DNA from: Tubiluchus corallicola
Lineage: Eukaryota; Priapulida; Priapulimorpha; Priapulimorphida; Tubiluchidae
Reading direction: 5' to 3'
Length of the DNA: 64,000 bases
Assembly: GCA_030141605.1 (NCBI GenBank)
Contig: JAQGDQ010000321.1
Coordinates: forward strand, 64,001-128,000
The notes under the pieces are model-generated. The model was not told the DNA's origin. It ran no database searches and saw only the letters and a program-made list of their open reading frames with translations. The translations under genes and the position numbers were made by a program. Positions 43,901-53,759 of this stretch are shown piece after piece (the first letter of the stretch is position 1; each line of letters opens with the position of its first letter).

Positions 43901-46900
43901 TGACCAGTGCTGATTCTCTGAAGCCATCCGTAGTTAACATTACTGGACCACTGATTCGGATTTTAGGTGACCGCTTCAGTGCCAACGTCAAAGTTGCTGT
44001 TTTAGATACTTTGGCTCTATTACTAGGCAAGGTGAGATGCAGTTTTTTATTTACTGGATGTTCTTACATGTGTTATGTATTAAATTATGTGACTTAATTT
44101 AATTTGAACATAATTTATTTTAGGTTTGGATCATTCAATTTTTACAATATGATGTGGGGTCCTATCATCAGCACAGCATGTGTATTTACACTAACTATTA
44201 ATAGACCTGTTAATACATAAATCATAAAGATATGTACATTACAAAATTTACAGTGTGTACATTAATTACATACAGTATGTACAAAAGTAAAAGAAAGCAC
44301 TTGACTATTATTGTCCATTTATAGTATGTTAATAGCAATTTATAATTAACTAGTAAAAACCTTTTGTTATTCAAGTTGGATTCAGCTCTTTCATTATTGA
44401 TTTATGGAAGTCTGGTGGATTTTTAGTGATGAATACAAACATTTTTTCTTTTGACCTTTTTATTCTGAGGCAACGCTACTTTTTAGGTTGGGGTGATGCT
44501 GAAGCCATTTCTGCCGCAGTTGCAGACGACATTTGTGAAAGCTCTTAATGATCCAAACCGTAGCGTGCGACTGAGAGCTGCTAATGCACTTGGCAAGTTG
44601 ATAAAGATACATACGAAAGTTGACCCACTTGTACAGGAGCTACATTCGACTATCAAAACTAATGATGATTCATCCATTAGGTTTGTTATTTTTGTGTTGT
44701 TTCACACTTTGTTTCTTACAATTTTAATGTCAGTAAAATGAACCACTAATGCAGATAAATAGTTTTTGCTGCATGGTCTAACTTTTTTCACATTCTTACA
44801 TATGGAATTATAACTAGGATTGTAGATTTTACCGATTTATCATCAAATACTCGTTATTTTATATACCGGTGACTTTTGGCAGATCGAGGTCTAATATTAT
44901 AAGAGAAATCTACCTTCTAACCAAGTAAACATAGCAGTTAATCTGGCAAGTATTAGGTACTGCTATGCCAGTGGCTTGTCAGGACCACTTCAATTAAGAC
45001 GACCTCAAAGTTTTTATTAGACTGCAAATGTTTTGCAGATTTTATACAAGTAGTGATTACTGAGATTTTGTGCCAATAGTAAATTTAAAAGTTGAGCACC
45101 AATAGTGAAAGAGGTTTTGTACCAATAGTGAAGAAATTTTATACCAATTTTAAATACAAAACTTTTGTAGCAATATAATGAATGAAGACCAAGATAATAA
45201 GTGACATACTTTTCATTGTCGCTTCACGAGTTTGTAAAAAGGCAAACAGTATTTTATTTTACTCTCTTTTTGGAAATTTTTCTGTTTGTGATAGGAACTG
45301 CATTTTGATAAATTGCAAAGTTGGTGTGAATCAGTTCATTTTTTACTAGTCAAGCATCTCGATTGCTATGAAGTTAGCACAGTCATTGTAACAAGTAAAC
45401 GAGATGGAATCACTGGCTTTGCAAATACTAATTGTGGGTGATGACACATTTGAATGAAATACATTTGTTTCTAGTTAAATTTCTTCCGTAATTTTTCTTT
45501 TGCTGTTTTTTCTTACTTTTGGGCAAAAACTTGAACTACAAAATTTCACAAAGTGATTTCAAAAATTACTGATTTGTAAATGTTTGAAAAACTAACCACT
45601 TATTATTGGTCATGTATTTCAGAGAGACTACGCTACAAGCAATGCGGGATATCATCCATGGAGCAGGAAGCAGATTTGGGGATGGTGTGCGACGATCAGT
45701 AACATCCACCCTTGTTGATCTGTTGTCACATTCGGAAGATGTAACCAGGATGTCTGCTGCCGGTTGCTTAGGAACCATGTGCCAGTGGTTGCCAGAAGTA
45801 GAGTTGCAAGCACTGCTTATTGAGCATTTGACTGGTATGATCAACTATGTCAAGCACTTGTTTGTTTTTCATTTTAACTCATAAGACATTTTTCATTATT
45901 ATTCTTAATTATTCTTTTTTTGTGTTTTTTATGTAATTACGTTTTTGGAAAATTTCTTTGTTTTTGTGAATTTATCATTTTGAAAGGCAGAAGTTTTTGT
46001 TTCTTCTAGATGGAGATACATCATTGGATTGGGTTATCAGGCACGGACGTGCAACCGCTTTATCGATCGCACTAAAGATGGCGCCAAAATGTGTGTTAGA
46101 TCAGATGCAGGACAAGATTGAAAATGTTGCAATAACTCATTCGAATGCTGACCGGGTTTGTACACAAGTTTCATAAGCATGTTAGAGTGTATTTTTTGTA
46201 GGCTTAAAATAACTTCATGTATTTTAAAGTTATCAGAATTAATATTGTCATTAAAGTTTTGAACTAATTAAGACAATCTCGAAAGCTTCATTGTGAAACT
46301 TGTGTGAATTTTATGACCGAAAATGCTAAATCTATTTAATTGCAAGTAAAGTGTCATTACTATGCATGGCCGGTAAATTGTGCGCCACTGAAATGGTGTG
46401 TCCTCTGGTTTGCAAAATTGCATAAGCTACTAATTTTGTCTAAATGCTTTTCAACAAATGGCTGAATGTTGTTCATTCTTGTTATTTCATTATCAGTATG
46501 GGAAATCAGCAGCCATCTAAATTTAAATTCGTAAAAACTAGTTATGTACTTAGAGCTGCTTAATTATTTTAGATAGGAAAGTGCTTTTTAAAATTTCATT
46601 TCATGTTGAACCACTTTTCTTGTGTGAAATACAGCATGTTTTATTCTTTTGTGATTTTCAGATTCCTATTGCAATGGCAGGAATACGATCACTTGGGTTT
46701 CTTCTTCACCATCAGTTATCAGCAGAGTTGCCACCCTCATCTAACATTGTCACATCTCTGGGACGGGTTTGTCATTTTTTGCTTTTATAAGGAAAATCTC
46801 ATGTTTAATTACCCTTTGTACAACAATGGGTAGATAAACATGAGATTTTTCAAAGTTGCTATAATGTAAACTGCATGTTAAACAAATGTGTTGTTATATG

Positions 46901-48624
46901 TATTGTATTAGCACATTTGATATGAATTTTATATTGCTCTGTTTACTGAACGTATTGAAATCAAACAAACACAGTTGTTGTCCTATTGTAGAACACAGTT
47001 GTAGTGTTTTTTTATGTCAGAAGGTTTACTATCAGCTTAAAAATATGAAAATTTCAATTATTTTAATAGTTTTAAGGAGCATTTTATGTGTTATTAAATG
47101 AATTCATTAATGCACTTTGACCTACTAACCTTTCTTGAATTGATCCAAACCACCGCCTGCTGCTCAGTTGCTGCGGAACAGCTTTTTATGCTGGAAGTAC
47201 CTGAAAAGAGCTTGTTGAAGGACTTCTCTTCAAGTTTTTTCTCCCTGTTAGTAGGAGTAATTCCTTTGTCATGTAGATGATTCCAGGTACTGCGAGTAGC
47301 TTCAGCTCCTTTCTGGGTGCCTCCAGCATAAAAGGCTATTTTGTAGCAACTGAGTAGCAGCGCGTCATTTGGATCAATTCAATTTATAAATAAGGGTTAG
47401 CAGGTCAACGTGCATTAATGAATTCATGAAATGATGCATCAAAATACTAAAACTACTGAAATCATTGAAAATTAAACCTTTTGATGCACAAAAAGACTAT
47501 AGCTGTGTTTTACATAAATTATAAACGTTAATTTATGAAGTTGCAATCTTTGATATGTTGTAATTTTTTATAGTGCTTGAACCACACTTCAAATGAAATC
47601 AAACAACTAGCCGCACAGGTATGTTTACATGTTTCCAAGGCAACGCCCAGCGATCTTGATCCACAAGCAATCATGCGACCACTTGTGCCAGTTTTGGTAA
47701 ATGGGACAAAGGAGAAGAACTCTGTTGTGCGATCCTGCAGTGAGGTGGCGCTAGTATCAGTACTTAGACTACGTATTAGTGAAACTGTTTACCAGGTATT
47801 TATTTAGAACTAAGAGCTTCTCATTGTGTATCTTACTTAAAAGCTAGTTTTGCAATACAAATTGTATGAGATACGTGCAAAATTTTGTACAAATCCTATA
47901 AACAACTTTTTTGACACCACCTTCCCATAAATCAAGTTGTACTGCCCAAGTTTTATGCTCTTACTGTTTTTGTTTGTGGCATCCTGGTAGACTGCAAAGT
48001 GAAACAAAAATAAAATTGTTTTAAAAGTAACATTATTTAATATTGTTCTTAAACTTGAATTCTTTTTATTTGTAAGGGCTCTATGTGTTTGCTTTCACTA
48101 ACTTGTTTTGTTGAAATACGATATACATCCTTTTGTCTGCCATAATTTTAAATGGGTTTATTGGTTTTTGGCAGTTAGAAAATAGTCCAAATACAGCCAA
48201 AATCTTGGACTGCATACAAGTTGATGTTTTAGCAAATTTAGCTTTACAACTAGGTGTATTAATATATACATGTCTATGCAAATGTAGACGTTTTGTTTGT
48301 GTAAAAATTTGGGTGTTAAGCGAGATTGCCATTATAAAGGGGATGTTATAACAAGGTTTTGCTGTACCAATCTGTTAATTTAGGCCTTTAATGTATTGTA
48401 CTAAAGGTAACCAGTAATGCTCATGAAAAAATTGTGAAACTTATTGTTAAGAAGATAGCATTTTATCTCCTTATCAGAAATACTTTACTTTTCAGAATTA
48501 CTTAGCATTGATTGAACCAGGACCGAGGGATGCCTTGACTGATGTTTACATGAAATCACTGCGTAAACTTGCCAGTCAACCAGAGCCGAAAGACGAAGAG
48601 CTTGATAATACAGTACTAAAATGA
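8136..48624 (+). CDS. GCN1: eIF2-alpha kinase activator GCN1, complete, 49 coding exons
   Basis: GCN1 is a giant HEAT-repeat scaffold. It binds (collided) ribosomes with its ABCF partner GCN20 and delivers the uncharged-tRNA or stall signal to the kinase GCN2, starting the integrated stress response. The 49 exons I placed sum to 7,992 nt: 2,663 codons plus TGA, with phases matching at every junction. The human and yeast proteins are about 2,670 residues. The start ATG at 8136 has A at -3 and G at +4 and gives MADTGVR. Diagnostic stretches include [81 protein letters not shown] and [19 protein letters not shown]. The C-terminus KSLRKLASQ...DNTVLK matches the family end. All introns are GT-AG except one GC-AG (after 23036). 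Exon lists follow in the block entries. Confidence 0.97.
8380..8556 (+). repeat. Possible retroelement 3' end with (ATT)n tail in GCN1 intron 1
   Basis: A somewhat GC-richer segment containing GCCGGGTTCGGCTGGAATGG ends in an (ATT)n run (about 8531-8550), the tail form typical of CR1/L2-type LINEs and the SINEs they mobilise. It lies just before exon 2. No coding remnant was recognised. Confidence 0.3.
14495..21352 (+). CDS. GCN1: GCN1 exons 10-17: HEAT region (residues 309-779)
   Basis: Exons: 14495-14773, 16182-16355, 17160-17312, 17494-17586, 18205-18434, 19201-19381, 19888-20012, 21174-21352. Conserved anchors are [67 protein letters not shown] and LTPEGEVYD. The stretch after exon 14 is shorter or more diverged than in vertebrates, where an extra linker is present, so exon 15 (19201-19381) is the least certain call here, though its frame and splice sites fit. 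Confidence 0.88.
20220..21112. mobile_element. hAT-like element in GCN1 intron 16
   Basis: The left end CAGGGCCGGCTTTAG and the right end, which reads CAGAGACGGCTCTAC on the opposite strand, form imperfect terminal inverted repeats of hAT type. Both ends also carry a CCTAGGCA / CCTAGTG-type subterminal stretch. The flanks ctgtgata and ctgtttca could be a decayed 8-bp target duplication. The 893 bp hold no intact transposase, so it is non-autonomous or dead. Confidence 0.6.
21800..22110. mobile_element. Degenerate Tigger-like fragment in GCN1 intron 17
   Basis: The segment begins with AGTCGTCGACTAACGACC and continues with CAACTTACGACCGATCC. The repeated 'AC(T)TACGACC' phrasing is common at ends of pogo/Tigger-class elements. 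A matching right end was not found. It also holds a short (CA)n tract near 21968. Confidence 0.25.
22943..29844 (+). CDS. GCN1: GCN1 exons 18-27: Lys-rich helix and middle HEAT region (residues 780-1283)
   Basis: Exons: 22943-23036, 23451-23573, 23775-23970, 24479-24628, 25014-25180, 26960-27184, 27527-27654, 28519-28708, 29231-29360, 29738-29844. Exons 18-19 encode a charged, probably helical segment ([20 protein letters not shown], then KKKTEGK and [13 protein letters not shown]) conserved in GCN1 ahead of the middle HEAT repeats. The exon 18 donor is GC, not GT: AGAAAG|gcaagt. The following exons carry [15 protein letters not shown] and [14 protein letters not shown], which are typical HEAT helices. 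Confidence 0.9.
24190..24391 (+). repeat. Possible retroelement 3' tail ending in (CTAT)n
   Basis: The segment ends GGTTAATAAAGATTTAAT followed by (CTAT)n at about 24375-24391, as seen at the 3' ends of some non-LTR elements. It is in GCN1 intron 20. No coding similarity was recognised, and a simple microsatellite is the alternative. Confidence 0.3.
26071..26700. mobile_element. Non-autonomous Tigger-like element in GCN1 intron 22
   Basis: After a TA dinucleotide the left end reads CAGTAGGTGCTGCTTAATAG, continuing ACTCAC. This is almost the same as the transposon end at 63298. At 26667-26695 the reverse orientation appears: GAGTCAATTA, then GATTCTATTAAGCA. This mirrors the inner part of the 63298 end. 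About 630 bp separate the ends, with no transposase, so this is a deletion derivative. The right boundary is decayed. Confidence 0.6.
30852..37034 (+). CDS. GCN1: GCN1 exons 28-34: eEF3-like region (residues 1284-1712)
   Basis: Exons: 30852-31170, 31317-31439, 32587-32708, 33966-34080, 35037-35216, 35844-36064, 36827-37034. This is the most conserved core. It corresponds to the region related to the HEAT domain of fungal elongation factor eEF3 and is implicated in GCN20 and ribosome contact. Visible anchors are [78 protein letters not shown] and [18 protein letters not shown]. The extra codons that follow some donors in the raw open frames are read-through into introns. Confidence 0.96.
32958..33004. 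repeat. Two-copy 23-24 bp tandem repeat
   Basis: The phrase ACTTAAACTCAAGTTCCAAG (plus a few bases) occurs twice head to tail in GCN1 intron 30. Confidence 0.7.
35350..35585 (-). repeat. tRNA-like SINE remnant in GCN1 intron 32
   Basis: On the minus strand, 35585-35504 (82 nt) can be laid out like a Ser/Leu-type tRNA. The acceptor arms GTACAGG and CCTGTAT pair. The A-box-like GAGTGGTTAAAGCAATGGACT follows, and a decayed T arm CACCAGTTAGATC is present. The anticodon stem is broken, so it is not a working tRNA. The A-box similarity to tRNA-Ser plus more than 100 bp of unrelated body suggests a SINE. A lone tRNA pseudogene is the alternative. Confidence 0.45.
38088..41084 (+). CDS. GCN1: GCN1 exons 35-39: C-terminal HEAT region (residues 1713-2045)
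   Basis: Exons: 38088-38284, 38698-38955, 39579-39794, 40311-40475, 40923-41084. The translation shows [97 protein letters not shown] and [19 protein letters not shown]. All are close to human and yeast GCN1. Exon phases are 0 at most junctions in this block. Confidence 0.96.
38318..38355. repeat. Perfect 17-bp inverted repeat (hairpin) in GCN1 intron 35
   Basis: ATTTCATTAACCCTATT is followed by a 4-base loop and its exact reverse complement, 34 bases after the exon 35 donor. Confidence 0.8.
40035..40105 (+). repeat. 5S rRNA-like SINE or pseudogene fragment in GCN1 intron 37
   Basis: The order of short blocks CTGA, CG, TTAAGCA, CCTGATTG, TGGATGGGTGAC and GCTGCTCTAGGTT follows the 3' half of metazoan 5S rRNA (CTGATCTCG, CTAAGCAGG, CCTGGTTAG, TTGGATGGGAGACC, GGTGCTGTAGGCTT). 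This covers the internal promoter A and C boxes. It is decayed and has no 5' half. It could be a 5S-derived (SINE3-type) head or a 5S pseudogene. Confidence 0.4.
41765..48624 (+). CDS. GCN1: GCN1 exons 40-49: RWD-binding region and C-terminus (residues 2046-2663)
   Basis: Exons: 41765-42001, 42396-42665, 43284-43473, 43880-44031, 44487-44680, 45623-45834, 46010-46155, 46662-46766, 47574-47795, 48496-48624. In yeast and human this region (about residues 2050-2430) contacts the RWD domain of GCN2. Anchors are [59 protein letters not shown] and [20 protein letters not shown]. The last 200 residues are more diverged. Translation ends at TGA 48622-48624. Confidence 0.94.
45070..45180. repeat. Degenerate short tandem repeat around ACCAATAGTGAA
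   Basis: Five decayed units sharing (G/A)(T/C)(A/G)CCAATAGTGAA and an A/T-rich spacer of about 20-30 bp follow one another in GCN1 intron 44. Confidence 0.55.
46791..46852. repeat. Inverted repeat hairpin in GCN1 intron 47
   Basis: GAAAATCTCATGTTTA pairs with TAAACATGAGATTTTTC, and the stem extends inward through ACCC/GGGT around a short loop. It starts about 25 bases after the exon 47 donor. Confidence 0.7.
48300..48364. mobile_element. Solo terminal repeat of a Tigger-like element in GCN1 intron 48
   Basis: Read on the minus strand from 48364, CAGCAAAACCTTGTTATAAC leads to ATCTCGCTTAACACCC, flanked outside by TA. This is the form of pogo/Tigger-class ends and shares CTCGCTTAAC with the segment at 4953. 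No opposite end was identified within the intron. Confidence 0.4.
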
Positions 48625-48827
48625 TATCAGGCTTGTTTTCAATTGCAAAGGTTTCTTTCCTCCAAATCGTGTGTTAAAAATCGTCTTGAGTTTTACTTTA
48701 ATCAATCAGATGCAGTTCATTGGTACCTTCTGAGGCTTAGGATTTGTTTTTTGTGGGTAATCATTTAATTAATACATTTGTTTATTTGTGGTGAAGAGAT
48801 GTTGTGTATTATCTAATTTTATGTAAG

Positions 48828-48833
48828 AATAAA
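48828..48833 (+). terminator. GCN1 poly(A) signal AATAAA
   Basis: AATAAA lies 204 bases after the GCN1 stop codon and is the first canonical hexamer after the stop that I noticed. Use as the cleavage signal is inferred. Confidence 0.5.
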
Positions 48834-51800
48834 ATATTGAATGCCCCTTATAGTCTCAACAATAGATTATTTGTTTCCGTTTAGGAGCTTTTGCCCTAAC
48901 AGCCTGAAAATTACAGACAAAATGTTAAACAGTAGCTGTCAGTGTGACAAAAGAAAGGTATTCAATGTTTTATTCATGTTAAAGATAGCAAGTCTCAGGG
49001 GAGCTCTGTTATATTCTAATTTTATGTAGCTTCTAATTTTAAGAAGAAATGAGCCTAAGTTAAATCCTGATCATTTACCACATTCTGGATTGAAGCACAA
49101 AACTTTGAATTTCCCACAATTATAAAAGATTCTGTTTTCAGTTGGATGCTTTACTTTGCACTTGTGTTTTACAGTTTTCAAATGAAAATTTAAAAAAGTA
49201 TTTTCTGAAATAACGTTGCTGGAATCTTGGAATTGTTAAAATGATCATTTGTAAACAATCGTAGTTTGTTATTATCCAAGCATAATCTGGAGTAGGTGAA
49301 AGGTTTGCATGCAGCATGTAAGGGTTATAATAACGATGATTATTATAAACAATTTTTTGTTTTATAAACTCGGAGTTTATTGGCTTATAGTTTTTGGCTT
49401 TTAGCTGGGAATTATTATTTGTTGCAAAAATAATATACTGTACAATAAATATATAACCAAAATTGCTATATTTAGGAAAGCTGCTACCAGACGTATAGAA
49501 AAATGTCTGAAAAGAAAACGTAAGTCACGGATTAAACGACCTGCGCAGTACTCGACTTCTAAACATTTAAGTGAGACTGCAGAAACACAGTCTAAAAAAT
49601 ATGCTTTGATAAAGAGAATGCCAGGCTGGAAAACACTGACACAACTAAACTATTATACTGATGTAACTATATCCAGCATATTAATGATTTATACTGAACT
49701 ACGATAATTTAAAACTGATACACCTTAAAATACAGCAATTCTAGATAAACAGTCAATGGTACTTTTATATCTTATGTCAGGAATAAAAAATACAAATCTG
49801 ATGAAGAATTCCTTTATACAAACAAGCACTTAACTAAATAATCACAGTAAACAAGCACTTTTAAGTGAATGAAAAGTGCTTTCTTTTTGATAAATTGATA
49901 TGTAGCTGTAATTAAGTATCACAAGATGACATGCAATTATGACAGTCTGTATTAAAGAATCGAATCTGTGGGTGAAATCCTTTCTAATCATTTAATTACC
50001 AAATAACTGTTAATGAGTTTGTCCAATACAGAACTAATTGCAAAACTGACAAACTTGAAGCTGCTTGGCATGGATCTGTTTAACTCTGAATTTCTTATCA
50101 AGTAAGATTTCAAAGTAGCAATAGGGTAAAATGCTTAATCTAACTGAAGTTTCATATTTCACCTGAACAATTCTTTCCATCACTTGACATACAATCTATT
50201 GTAAACTTATGCAGAGATGATTTTTCCATTTTATAATGTTTAAAAATCTACTGAAAACCTAATTTTAAAAAGTGATTTGTGTGTATATACAGATGTAAAA
50301 TAAAGACCAAAAGTGTGACATTATGGTTATTACTGAGACTCAGAGTTTTATAGATACAGTCACAATTAATAAATAAAAAAAAACGTAATGTGGATTTGCT
50401 CAGCTATTTCAATATGATGCTATTTTGCTAAAACAGCTTTTTGAAATGGGATATTTGTACTATCAGAATTGGCAAACCATTTGGGAAATGCTAATATTCA
50501 GTTGTTCGTTCAGACTCTGTATTTTAACTGTCGACAGTTACAATAAAATTGTGACCTTTTACACATAAATGTCCCTGCATATAAAAATCAATATTGTCTA
50601 AATATATAACAATTATTGGAATTCCAGCCAAGGTAATATGCTGATACCTGTTTACATTAATTAGTCTTTCTCTGTTTAAAAAATATTAAAAAATAATGAT
50701 TATCCCAAGGCATTTCATTATTCTCCACTACCTCATACCTGTACCTATAGAGCAAAATCATAGTCTGTGCCACAGTACGATTATGAAGATGCTAAAAAGC
50801 AATTGTTATTAAAATATAAAGCTAAATCTTACATAAAAATAAAAATATATAATCTTAGTCTGAAATCTGAATCATTAAAATCAATGTAAAAAGCATATCA
50901 AGTTCTTAATAGTGTGAATACATAACTTTGTGAATGGGCCTAAGATCAAAAGTATAAAAGCTCAGCAAACACTTTTAATCCAGTATTTGTCACATTAAAA
51001 TGATTAGGATTACACAGTCATACTATAAGAGTTTTTCTAGTTTTATTTAATAATACAGCAAATTCACATTCACATATATTAAACAAAAAATATCTAGTAA
51101 TTCTACAAATACAATCATTTGCATTAACAATCAACGTTGAGCAGAAAGTAAAACCGCTCACTTTAAATTTAACTTGAATGATGTCTGATTCCCTTAAAAT
51201 TGTTTATAGACTAATAAGCTATGCTAATCAGTAACAACTATCAAATCTTTATGTAAAATATAAATACTAACTACTACTTCGCTAAAATACAGATCAATAA
51301 ATAAGTCATCTACCAGCTGTGTTTATGTTTGTCAACTTTTCCTAGAGTTATGTAATCACTCGTTTCCACTTTAAAAATTTCCCATTACCCTATCAAACAA
51401 GTATTTAATTTCATGTCAAACTACTTTTACAGTCAAATAAACAGGGAACAAAATACTGTCTAAGAACAAACATTGGTAAATGTAGCAGAAAAATAAAAAT
51501 GATATGTAAAAAAACATTGATCTTAAAGGAATTGTTTAATATAAAATGAATATACAAAAATCAGCACAAAAAGTCAGAGAGAAACACACTAAGAGAGCTT
51601 AAGAATCAGTATAATGGTGCAATGAAGTAATTAATTAGTGAAATAATTATGTGAGCAAAGTGGATGTTGCCTTGCTGAACAGACACACCAGAGGATGAAG
51701 TATGGTTGCACATTGATAATTCATAAAATTTACTTACACATAAGTGACCAAGGAAAAGTTTCTGACAGAAATTCACGCAATAAGCAAAAAGCTACACCCT

Positions 51801-52288
51801 GGCAAAGTGACAGCAATCTAAGAAATCGTACAGGACCAATCTGATCAAATGAATTTTTTTGCAAAAAATGCTTTTTATGGTTGGTATAAACACAAAATAT
51901 GTAAGGAAAATGCAAGATGCAGAGGTTAAATGCAATAACAATTTCTAATGTTTAACTGATAGATCTATAAATCAAACACCACTTTTTTATGAAATGTGAA
52001 GCATACAATTAAGCCTGAAAACTAATAATTTAATCAACATTGTGTAAACAGGGAAGCATAATGAGTTCTTAAAAAATAATAAGATAGTTCTACTTTAGCC
52101 ACAAAAACCAGAATTCAAGCAGCCCATCCCATTAATCTGATCACTACTTTAAGACAAATTGTTATGATTTTTAGTAAATACTTCACACACAGCATTGCCG
52201 ACTGATAAATTGATAATGAATGTACAATACACATAAATAGCAAGCAAAAATCTATTTGGATTACTCATAATTTAGTCAAATCTTTAGC
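48834..52288. other. Interval between the convergent GCN1 and PHETA genes
   Basis: This AT-rich sequence lies between the GCN1 3' end and the PHETA stop codon. It must include the PHETA 3'UTR on the minus strand; TTTATT at 51042-51047 (AATAAA on the minus strand) is one of several possible poly(A) signals. Apart from the open frame noted at 49463-49706 I see no gene or mobile element. Confidence 0.5.
49463..49706 (+). other. Unexplained basic open frame without a start codon
   Basis: After an acceptor-like TATATTTAG, one frame stays open to TAA. It reads as a strongly basic stretch (RRIEKCLKRKRKSRIKR), then a Ser/Thr-rich stretch, then a hydrophobic tail. It has no early ATG and no family I recognise. 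It could be an unlinked exon, an element remnant or chance. It lies beyond the GCN1 poly(A) signal. Confidence 0.15.
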
Positions 52289-53011
52289 TTACTGACTGGT
52301 TGCACTGGCATTTTTTCGCTGTTCTATGCGTTTACGTACCAGTGCCCCAAATTGTTCATGTAATTCAACAAAAGACTCTTTAGTAGATCCTACACTACTT
52401 GCGCTCTTACGTGAGTCTGAACTTGGAGAGCGCCTGTCTTTGTCTTTCGTTTTTGGATTCAAACAAAAAATGTCTGATTCAGTAACAGGAGGAATTTTGT
52501 TGAATGGGTTTATTCGCTGTGGTCGTTTGGAAGTTGTCCTGCGAGGAACTGCAACAGGTGATGATGAAAGTTCTTTTGTATCTTTTTCTTCAGCTTCATT
52601 TTTCTTCTCTATTTCAGTCAATTCTTCCAGTTGTTTCTCAAGCTCTAAAACCATCATTTTTACATAGTCGTATCCAGCACAAGCTATAGACTTCATCCAA
52701 CCTTCTAGTTCCTCTTGACTTTTGGCCGATAAAATATATGTTCGAGCACCAGCACCATGAAAAATAACTTTGAAAGAATATGGTTCTGTTTCATCCTCTG
52801 CCAGTTCAACAGTACACCCTTCCAGTATGATGACACCAGTAGGCTCCTTATCTTCTTCTTTCTCGAAATAAAACAACAAGTTTCCCTTTAGCTTAAAGTA
52901 TCGTTTTTGAAATGACCTATTAATCTCGCCCCGTTTTAGCAGGAATCCCTCACGGTCAATAGCAGAGTTGCTCATGGCAAATCTTATCACGTTTTTCTCA
53001 TTGATTTTCAT
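52289..53011 (-). CDS. PHETA: Sesquipedalian/PHETA-type PH-domain endosomal adaptor, 240 residues
   Basis: Sesquipedalians (PHETA1/2, also FAM109 or IPIP27) are endosomal PH-domain proteins that bind the inositol 5-phosphatases OCRL and INPP5B and support receptor recycling. The start MKINEKNVIRFA at 53011 matches the family N-terminus (MKLNE...). The PH domain spans about residues 18-112: GFLLKRGEINRSFQKRYFKL, GVIILEGCTVEL and the closing Trp at 105 (ELEGWMKSI). A short coiled coil follows (118-146), then a Ser-rich low-complexity linker. The F&H motif FVELHEQFG (Phe214, His218) near the C-terminus is the OCRL-binding element of the family. An NPF tripeptide is at 168-170. The coding region is one exon. 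The open frame extends 13 codons further upstream, but an acceptor AG (53037-53036) precedes the leader, so those codons are not translated. Confidence 0.95.
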   Translation of the reverse strand: MKINEKNVIRFAMSNSAIDREGFLLKRGEINRSFQKRYFKLKGNLLFYFEKEEDKEPTGVIILEGCTVELAEDETEPYSFKVIFHGAGARTYILSAKSQEELEGWMKSIACAGYDYVKMMVLELEKQLEELTEIEKKNEAEEKDTKELSSSPVAVPRRTTSKRPQRINPFNKIPPVTESDIFCLNPKTKDKDRRSPSSDSRKSASSVGSTKESFVELHEQFGALVRKRIEQRKNASATSQ

Positions 53012-53035
53012 ATTGTTTTTGTAGTATCCCCTAGA
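53012..53035 (-). other. PHETA 5'UTR segment after a splice acceptor
   Basis: On the minus strand TATATTTTCAG|TCTAGG gives an acceptor 24 bases before the start codon. The transcript therefore probably has an upstream non-coding exon, somewhere in 53036-58400. Its location is unknown. Confidence 0.55.
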
Positions 53036-53759
53036 CTGAAAATATACCAAAATATTTAAACTAAGATGATGCCGACATTCTTATGCCAATTCTAACAAGT
53101 TTTTAATATATTAAAAATGTCTAGAGATGCTAGATCATTCCTGTGCAAAAATGGATTTACCTCACTGAAAAATATTCAAGTAATGTGACAATTATATCTA
53201 TATTGAGGTTTTAGAAATTCATTTTGTTTGTGGTTACTACACTAAAACTGGTAACTGAACAAAGGTGAAAAGTGAGTGATTGAACATGACTGTACTGTTT
53301 CAATAAGACGTTAGCTAAATTTTTATACCTCTTAAAATTTTAAAATAGCTGTACTACTGATACAATTAGACACAATAATAATTTCATTATTCATTTTGTT
53401 GCATCTTTTCACTTTACATTTGTTTTTGTTCAATTTTGGTCTGTTGCCCAATGCAGAAACAAATTAACCAGGGAGATCAGAAAAGACAGAAGAAAATATG
53501 AAAACCGAACAGCTGAGAGGTAAAGGGCAATCCTAACCATGTTTGTGCAGAACTATCCCTCTGTCAGTTTAACATCCTATAACAAGTTCATGTGTTAATA
53601 AATAAGTTACGAAAGACTAGCATTCAGTGTGCAGATGCAGTCAGAACTTTAGACAAAAAGCTCTTTTATTAATAAAGACAAAAATGTAACTGGAAAACTG
53701 TACAAAAGTTTTGTTAGACCAATCTTGCACTACTGCTTACAGTAACTCATCATTTACGA

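Noticed and set aside
53012-53050. N-terminal extension of PHETA upstream of MKINEK
   Set aside because: There is no in-frame ATG there; a splice acceptor AG falls within it, and the family start is MKINE-like.
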